64,000 bases of DNA from Planococcus citri (Eukaryota > Arthropoda > Insecta > Hemiptera > Pseudococcidae). This document shows positions 56,466-64,000 of the stretch, one piece after another. The position numbers and the translations under genes are program-made. The notes beneath the pieces were generated by a model that did not search any database, was not told the origin of the DNA, and saw only the letters and a list, made by a program, of their open reading frames with translations. The stretch covers positions 14,126,580-14,190,579 of the forward strand of contig NC_088678.1 of the NCBI RefSeq assembly GCF_950023065.1. The letters are read 5' to 3'. Each line of letters starts with the position of its first letter. Within the stretch, counting starts at the first letter, position 1.

Positions 56466-59022
56466 ATAAAAACTACGTACCTATTACGTAAGGGTCTTCT
56501 CTCTCCAGCTGAGCTTTGTCAACAAATTCAGTTTTGAGTAACTTGAAAAAAATCCAATTGAGGAGTTCACTGAATTTTCTTCAGCATTGGTGTGTATTTT
56601 TATGTGAAACTGATTGTGATAGGAGCATATTGAAATTCCTGTATTGGGCAAATGGAAGAAAATAATTATTTGCGAACAATTAGGTGATCAACTCGAAGTG
56701 GAAACATAATCGAACATTTGTATTTTTCTGGTTTTCCGGGCATGAAGCTCTTTTGATTTTATCGTCGTACGAAATGTAATTTTTAGTCATAAGAATTTTA
56801 TTCGAAAGTGAATTACAAATGAATTGAATTTTTACCAAGAGAAAACCATTGTTATAACGTTATAGAATCGAATTTTGAGATAAGTGCGAAAAATGGTACT
56901 TTTATCTTATAGGAAATTTGATTTCCGACAGAAAAGATCCTCGTCACTTTATGCCTATTTATTCAATCATGTTACGGCTGTTCGAAGAATTCAAAAAAAT
57001 AGTGATGGAACTTTAATTTATTCGGGACATATGTATTATTATTTTTAAGAAAAGCGACGTGTCTTTTTCACTTTTGACTTTTTCGTTTCAAGTTTGCATA
57101 TCTCCTTTCATTTTAAAGATATTAAATTGTGCCAAAAACCTATTTTTAGTGTGTTTGAATAGGATCCCATTATTGTGCTAAAATAGTTGAAAATTTTTGA
57201 AAAATTACCCACATTTTTTTTTTGGTAATTTAAAGACAATGCAAATTCTGAACATATTTTAAGATTTAATAATCTAGAATCAAAGGCAAATTCTGAAAAT
57301 TGATTTGAAATTTTGTAAATTTGAAGACAATGGAAATTCTAAAAAAATGTATGAAATTTTGTCATTTAGGGACACTGAGAATTCCAAAAATTGATTAAAA
57401 GTTCTGTAATTTGTAGACACAGGGAACTATAAAACTGATATGAAATATTGTACTAGTAATATGATGATAATGAGAATTCTGAAAAATTAGAGGCAATGTG
57501 AATTCCTAAAATTGAGTAAACGTTTTGCAATTTGGGGACAATATGTACACAATAGCGGTTATATAGCTGTTGAAAGGCAGCTAGCTACGCGCACTTTGCA
57601 GCTGTCTAGTTTTTTTTTAATTTTAATTCAATTTTTTTATTGGTGCTACGTATACTTAGGTACATTTATTTTAAAATTCAGATCAATAAACAAATAAGTT
57701 TCTTGCACATTTTTGGTAATAATCTCTAAAATTTAAAGAGATTTCTATGCAAACTTGAAAAAAAAGTATACTTTTGCTCATCATTTGTGTCATTCCGCAG
57801 GTAATGGGCCCATTTGGTCGATATTGAGTAATGGGTGGGGGAGGGGGGTGAAGTGGACCTCCGGAGCAATCATATGAGCTGGATAGAAGCCCAAAAAGTG
57901 CAAAAAAAATCCAAAAAAATCCATAATTAAATATTTAAAAAGCTCAATTTTTGAGAAAATCACCTTCAATTTTTTTTTCTGAAAAAAGCTGAAATTTCAT
58001 GTAATCCCAAAACCTTCATACCTAAAATTGAAGATTATTGTTTCTGATGTCAAATATTACTACCCACCTGCAATAGCGATTTCTTTTACTCAATCTTTTC
58101 ATGTTTATGAGCATTTTAAGCCTGCAAAACAATGATCAATAAATTAAAATTTTGCATAAAAATTCATTACTTTGTTCAAAAGCAAAAAAAAAAATTTAAT
58201 TACATTCTCTGTCAAAATTCAACATGTAAAAATAAAAATTGTAAAAAAAAAATTGTAAATGTTTCTTCTCCAGGTGCGAGTTGAGCCCTCACCTCTTGAG
58301 CTAGCTAAAAATGTGTTTTTAAATGGTATAAATGTTGCCACTGGTGACTAGGTGCAGTATAATTTGGAGGGTATTTTTTCGGAAGTCTTTGGAAATGAAT
58401 TTACCGCGAAAAAACAAATTCGACCAAATGGGCCCTTCTTAGAAGAACTTTAGTTCTGTTTTCCTTACGTCATTCTAATAATGCGTCCTTATGTCATTCT
58501 ATTTATATCCCATAACGTAAAGATGCATGGTAATGTGGGAAATTATATAGGGTGTATTAGAGGACTTACTGAAGGTCGATGCAACATGCACCAAAGACCA
58601 GATTAAGTATGTACCATCACTTGGTTCTAGCTTCTAGCTATTCGCAGTGGCTGCAGGATCCTTGTCAAAGTATGATGTTCTGGTGGTAATTAAGTATATG
58701 TGTATGAGGCATGGGCTTACCTCATGTCGTACTATTTACCAATTTGGCCAACTCTCACTTGGTGCTGACCTGTTTTATTTACTCAATTAAGTTGGTATTA
58801 TCAAGAAAGAGGATGATCTAAAGTTTAGTTTGGCATCATTATACCTTTGCAGCCACTTTGGGATCACCCCGGGCACCTCCAAATGGTGCCTGTGAATATA
58901 TGTACCTCATCAAAGTAGAACAGCCACCAACAGCCACTATTATTGGGGTAGGCTAAGGAAAAGAGGTGGAGAGATGGTCAGCAGTGTTAGGTAAGTAGTT
59001 GCTTACATGGTGGTGTCTCCAC
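56466..59022. repeat. Segmental duplication downstream of member 3
   Basis: Matches 38539-40086 joined to 41679-42630. It includes the empty site of the Spy-like element at 57992-57997 (AAATTT). No exon recognised. Confidence 0.85.
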
Positions 59023-60540
59023 TAGTGTTGGGTAAATTCGCAAATATTCTTTTTTTGCTTGCGCATGCGCATATTCTGCAGATTCTTTTCAAAAAATTGG
59101 AACATTACCTATTGCTTAGTTTAGAGATGATAGGAAACTTTCCATGAATAGGTTTTGGTAACTTTCAAATTATTAAGGCTATTCTCTATCCCTTGTTATC
59201 ACTTATCAGTAGTGATTTTTGATGAAAACTACAAACTTTGACGGGGGATTGTGTGAAAACTATTGGATGGATTTTCATGGGGTTTGGTTTATTTTACTCA
59301 GAAAACATTCAAAAGCGAGGGTATGTCGAGATATTTTTGATTTATGTCATTTTGTGGTTGTCATTGGGAATTGAATGGAGGTACTACTGATGCTCAGATC
59401 TCCCTTGGAAAAGCTAAATTAGAAGATATTGCTACGTCAACAGACTCAAATCTGCAACTCCAAATTTCAGGAGTTGAGAGAAGAGAGTATTTTTGCAGAA
59501 AATACATTATATTATTTTATTACATCACTCTCAATTTGCTGAACTAAAAGGTACCCTATCATCTTTATGCTTTTAATTTTTTTTCAAATATCTCAGTGTA
59601 ATATTTATGTGACATTGTAAAAATGTCACCACACTGGTGTGAGTGATGTCTTGGTGACCATTTTGCTGGGTACATTTTATATCACTAGTGTTGGCCTGAG
59701 AATATTCTCAATGCGCATAATCGGAGAATATTCGCGAATATTCTCAAATGCTTGGAGAATATTCTCTCAAAAAAATATAAATCATGACTTTTTTCAAAAA
59801 TTTGAAGATTTTTCTACAATTTTCCACAATTTACAAGTTTTACCACTACTTTTCTTTATAAATTTTCAATTTTCCTCAATATTTGAAACTTTTTCATGGA
59901 AAGTTTCCTATTATCTCTAAACTAAGCAATAATGTTCTTTTTTTTAAAAAAGAATCTGCGGAATATGCGCAAGAATATGCGCATATTCTTGCGCATGCGC
60001 AAGCAAAAAAAGAATATTCGCGAATTTGCCCAACACTATAATATTAGTATATCACCAGTAAGTCATAGGACATCACAATGCAATATTACATATCTCCTCA
60101 GTGATATTGCATGATGTTATAGTGACATTGCAATGCTTACTGGGACATATCCTCGCTTTCCATGATAAAGTATTAGCATTGGTGAAAAAAAATTGAAAGA
60201 ATTTTGAAAATTCACGGAGAAATCGCCGTCTGAAGTTTAGATGGGAGCGGATTGCGGGACATAAGTACGACTAAATTCGTTCACTCGATTGCACACAATC
60301 TTATGAACAAACGATGAAAATAACAAACAAATTGGCTTCATATTTTGAACGTTTCCGCAGAGGTAGAGAATACCCTTAAGGAAAATTGGAAATTTATAAA
60401 GAAAATTAGTTGTAAAACTTGTAAATTGTGGTTTCAATTTTTTGAAAAAAATCATGATTTTTATTTTTTTGAGAGAATATTCTCCAAGCATTTGAGAATA
60501 CTTATTCGCAAATATGTGAGAATATTCTCAGATTATGCCC
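59023..60540. mobile_element. hAT element copy, interrupted and lacking its right end
   Basis: The left end TAGTGTTGGGTAAATTCGCA follows the same GTCTCCAC as 42623. The interior matches 42631-43478 but is interrupted from about 59433 to 60149 by foreign DNA, including an inverted relative with TAGTGTTGGCCTGAGAATAT at 59693 and GCCCAACACTA ending near 60039. After CTCAGATTATG at 60537 the match stops, so the right terminus is lost. Confidence 0.65.
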
Positions 60541-60859
60541 GAACCCGTGAGGCCTTGATACACTGATAATACGCTGATGTACTTTACGCCTGAAATACGC
60601 CAAAATAACCATGGTAAAATTGTAGTATAATTGTCGTAAATATGACAATTCTGAATACGCTCAAAATACTGCAATATTACAGTGGTATCTTTAGCGTAAA
60701 TTTGCAGTTGGTACCATCAACGATGCATTCACCAACGTATATTCAGAGTACAAAAGCGAAATTTACGGGCAATAATACGCAGGTAAATTTGATGTAAATT
60801 ACGTCATTTGACGTAAATTACGTCGTTTGACGTAAATTACGTCAAATTTACCTGCGTAC
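60541..60859. repeat. TTACGTCA hairpin repeats
   Basis: The GCAGGTAAATTTGATGTAAA line and its inverse TTACGTCAAATTTACCTGC surround three GACGTAAATTACGTC palindromes (60770-60855). Upstream are repeated AATACGC words. Probably a small inverted-repeat element. No coding. Confidence 0.5.
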
Positions 60860-61869
60860 TGAACCCTAGTGGTTGGTATTGATTTGATTCCGGTATAGAT
60901 AGTAGCATATAGCAAGCACAACCAGATTTTTTTCGCACTTCGGCACTTAGTCTGCGCAGGCACCCCAAAACTTGATAATGCGCAAGTGGGAGGAGTTACG
61001 CTTCGACTAGGGATGGCATGCTCAAATGCGCGCAACAGCAAGATGAGCATTTGCTCAAATGCGCGAGAACGCATTTTAGTAATTTGCTCAAGCACGAGCA
61101 TTTTCAAGGAAAAAATAAGGAAATTTTCAAAAATTTTGGATATTTATTACTCATTTTCAATATTTTTGCCTTTTTTTGGTATATTTAATGCATTTTTCAG
61201 CTTTTTGATCTTCGTTGTGATTTGTATTAGATTACACTTATTTTATGTAATGACTTTCTACATAATGTGTATCAAGTAAGGGGATACGTAATAGTAAAAT
61301 ATGCTCGCGTGCTCGAGCACGCACACACACACACACACACACACAAATGCGCGCATATGCGCGCATGCGCGCACGCAAAACAACATGCGCGAGCATTTCC
61401 CATCCCTAGCTTCGACACCTGTTGTTCATATGTGTGATTGACATTTGACAGTGATTGATGACAATGATGACATTTTGATTTTGTGGGTTTCATCAGGATA
61501 CTTACGTTATTTCCATGTAGCTTATGTAATTTCGTTCAAATCGGAGAGTGCCAATCCAAGAGGTGCCCTTCCCTTGCAAGTGGGAGAACTTTGGGCATCG
61601 AGGAAAACATTTGAAAAAAAGAAAAAAAAAACTGTGTAAATTTTTTTTTTAAATCGTAAAAAACTGAAACAAAAATTGATGGCTTACTAATGATTACCTA
61701 GTAATAAGTGGCTACAAAATGATGGCATATTTGAAAACCGATCTAACGAAAATGTGTTTTTTTAGGAACTGATAAGAATTCTTATTTAAAACTCAAAAAT
61801 GAGTAGTTCAAAATGAATAATCGTCACTAAGATAAGAATTTTTTAATAATATGAATCGTAAACTAAATT
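60860..61869 (+). repeat. Duplicated upstream region of LRR member 4
   Basis: Homologous to 54197-54942, interrupted by the hAT MITE at 61008-61408. It lacks about 200 bases present in member 3 (54372-54570). Confidence 0.7.
61008..61408. mobile_element. 401-bp hAT-type MITE with 8-bp duplication
   Basis: TAGGGATGGcATGCTC and GAGCATTTCCCATCCCTA are inverted ends. GCTTCGAC flanks both sides (61000-61007, 61409-61416). The sister region upstream of member 3 has the single site (GCTTTGAC near 54330). The right part holds a (CA)n run at 61320-61344 followed by alternating GCGCGCATATGCGCGC. Confidence 0.82.
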
Positions 61870-63656
61870 ATGATCAATAACATTGTAAAGTATATTACAG
61901 GTGAGTAAATTACACCACTGTCACCTCGGAAATATCTATAAAATTAATTTTAAAAAAATTAAATCAGGTAATCATTTATTTATTCGAAGGCTTTATATTT
62001 CTTGCAATCCACCTGGAAAAGAATTCCGTGTTGACTGATAAAATTGGTAATTGCGAAGTTGGAAAAAATGATCGGGGAATACTGATAGCGAATTGTAAGA
62101 AGACCGGAATCAACAGCATTCCTCAGAATCTCGGTGCAAATATTGAAGTAGGTTGATTTTTTCATTTGAGGAGCGATATTCCAAAACGCCCTTAGTGCAT
62201 TTTTTTCGAATTGCGTTTTTGAAAATAAAAAGTGTTCCAAAACGCACTTTGTCCATTTTTATTGAATTTTTTTTAGCGGTACCTGATGGATGAAGTGTAT
62301 AGCTACACTCCTAACATCATAAATCCACCCAAATAAAGTTTTAAACCCGCCTAAATAGCCAATTTACCAGAGTAAAAATTAATTTTTTTAAATGCACATA
62401 GGGCGTTTTGGAATATCGCTCCTCATTTATTGGCACTTGAATTTACATATACTATACCTACCTATAAGTGAAACATTATGTGTTTTAAACTTTGTACGGA
62501 GCTAAATTGGAGTTTTCCATTCTAGGCTTTAGATATCTCAGATAACACAAATATGGCTCTAAATAAAGATGATCTAAAGGGCTATCCGGATATATTGGCA
62601 TTCACTATGATAGATATGCTACATATCACATCGCTTCCTGACGGATTTTTTCAATACACTAAAGATCTCAGAATGATCAACATCACCGGTACACGGATAA
62701 CCAATTTGAATGAAATACCATCATCTGTGATAGACTTTAATTATTCGCGCTGTGATTTCGAATACGTTAAACTACCTCAATTAGAGAACGTGGAAAAAGT
62801 TACTTTGAGAAATTGCACAAAATTGAAAAAAGTTCCAGATTTACCTCTCACAGCTCCTTTGAAATTTCTTGATCTGAAAGGTTGCTCTTTAGTTGAAGCC
62901 AATTATTCGCAAGTTGCGGCGTTTTGTCTGCTCGAATTGCTTTTAATCCAGTCGGTGGATATCTCAACTCCAAATCACCTCGAAAGGTGTTGTGGCTTGA
63001 TCAAATGGTCAAAAATGCACGACTTTAAGAGAGGTTATAGAAATCAGAAATGTAATGGATCTGTCGACGGTTGCTTATTTGCATATCAAAAACCTGAAGA
63101 TTGTAAGTACAATTAGTAACCTGACCTGATGACAGAATTTGAAAGTGTACTTCTAGGATAGAAAATTGTTGATGGGAATTTTCCACCAGTCTTATCAATG
63201 TTAATATTTATTCCAGTTAAAAAATCTTCCGTATTTGACTTCAACATAGACCAAACATCGTTAAACCTGTATGCTGATTGCAAGAGAGCAATATTGAGGA
63301 GACAATTTTTTATTATCTTGGGCTTGATACTGATTGCTCTGCTTCTTTTAGCATTTGTTGGTTTTATTTTGTATTTTGTTGTCAAAGCTAAAATGAAGGC
63401 TCGTAAGTACTTACCTACCAAATTACCTATCCTAACTCGAAGCATTACCATGTTTACGTGATGGAATTCATCCTACCTATAATTATGAGTTCACAAGTAC
63501 CTACCTAACTGATATCGGTGCCTGTTTGCAGGTAAACAACAACAAGAAAATGATACTTTGTCTCCTGACGAAGTGGAAGCAGAAAGTGAACCAGATGCTG
63601 GGAGTATAACTGATGCAGAAGCTGAATCAACGAAGAGTGCCAGTGACGAGGGATGA
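61870..63656 (+). CDS. LRR single-pass membrane protein (plus-strand member 4)
   Basis: Exons 61870-61900, 61990-62147, 62526-63102, 63217-63402 and 63532-63656 join in phases 1, 0, 1, 1 to 358 residues. Exons 1-2 encode the same residues as member 3. Exon 3 differs from it at scattered positions (for example KKVPDLPLTAPLKFLD instead of KKIPDLPITAPLRYLD). The ectodomain stub in exon 4 differs more (FKKSSVFDFNIDQTSLNLY). The membrane segment (about residues 286-311, ending AFVGFILYFVV) is the member 2 version, not the member 3 one. The tail is acidic (EVEAESEPDAGS). Intron 2 is 257 bp longer than in member 3 because of a MITE. Intron 4 has a normal GTAAGT donor. GATGAATAAA follows the stop. 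Intact; function unknown. Confidence 0.82.
62168..62424. mobile_element. 257-bp MITE in intron 2 with ATTT duplication
   Basis: GAGGAGCGATATTCCAAAAC at 62168 is mirrored at the right over 25 bases. The uninterrupted intron of member 3 reads TTCATTTATTGGC. Here ATTT is found on both sides (62164-62167 and 62425-62428), so the target duplication is 4 bp. No coding. Confidence 0.82.
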
Positions 63657-64000
63657 ATAAAAACTACGTATCATGTAAGGGTCTTCTCTCTCCAGCTGAG
63701 CTTTGTCAACAAATTCAGTTTTGAGTAACTTGAAAAAAATCCAATTGCGGAGTTCACAGAATTTTAAACAACATCAGTGTGTATTTATGTGAAACCGATT
63801 GTGATAGGAGCGTAGCTACCTGCTGTTAATTCCTATATTGGGCAAATGGAAGACAACAATTAATTGCGACTAATTGGGAACTGGAAACATTATCGAATAC
63901 TTACTTATTTGTATTTTTCTAATTTTTCAACCATGAAGCTCTTTTGATTTTATCGTCGTACAAAATGTATTTTAAGTCATAAGAATTTTATTTGAAAATG
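63657..64000. repeat. 3' region of member 4, third copy of the duplicated flank
   Basis: Matches 38539-38890 and 56466-56820 with more substitutions (for example GGAGCGTAGCTACCTGCTGT inserted wording). It runs off the window. Confidence 0.7.

Overview
This is a eukaryotic, very AT-rich, repeat-dominated window, most likely from an insect. Every convincing gene is split by short GT-AG introns, there are no operons, and transposon debris (hAT, Tc1/mariner-like, Harbinger-like, Spy-like, LINE, BEL/Pao, tRNA-derived SINEs) fills most of the DNA. The many TAGGTACCTACC-type strings would fit a hemipteran or a moth, but the sequence does not settle the order.

The coding content is essentially one gene family: seven loci for small type I membrane proteins with an extracellular leucine-rich-repeat (LRR) domain. 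Three are on the minus strand: an N-terminal fragment at 3551-3848, a gene at about 4841-11767, and a gene at about 13152-20408. Four are on the plus strand: 30256-31853, 37027-38538, 54943-56465 and 61870-63656. They share one five-exon plan: a tiny exon 1 that starts the signal peptide (phase 1), exon 2 with an N-terminal cysteine cap (phase 0), exon 3 with the LRRs and C-terminal cysteine cap (phase 1), exon 4 with the membrane segment, and exon 5 with a short cytoplasmic tail. No TIR, kinase or other signalling domain is visible, so function is unknown; adhesion or receptor/co-receptor roles are inference. The three rightmost genes are recent segmental duplicates and serve as empty-site controls for several transposon insertions.

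Layout: 1-2890 foldback and 146-bp satellite repeats; 3077-3430 a MITE; 3551-3848 LRR gene fragment; 4841-11767 LRR gene whose last intron appears to hold a 4.7-kb nested transposon stack (5523-10182); 11898-12813 TIR element; 13152-20408 LRR gene whose last intron appears to hold LINE, SINE and MITE remnants; 20790-29310 a satellite (AAATCTGAAATCTC-like) split by a 4.16-kb element inserted exactly between AAA and TTT; 30256-31853 LRR gene; 31854-37026 repeats including a BEL/Pao fragment; 37027-38538 LRR gene; 40087-41678 a second AAA|TTT foldback element; 42631-53590 nested hAT elements and a giant inverted repeat; 54943-63656 two near-identical LRR genes.

The strongest points for follow-up are the LRR family itself, with remote tail exons and a GC-AG intron in one copy, and two large elements that inserted between AAA and TTT without target duplication, each proven by an empty site inside this window.
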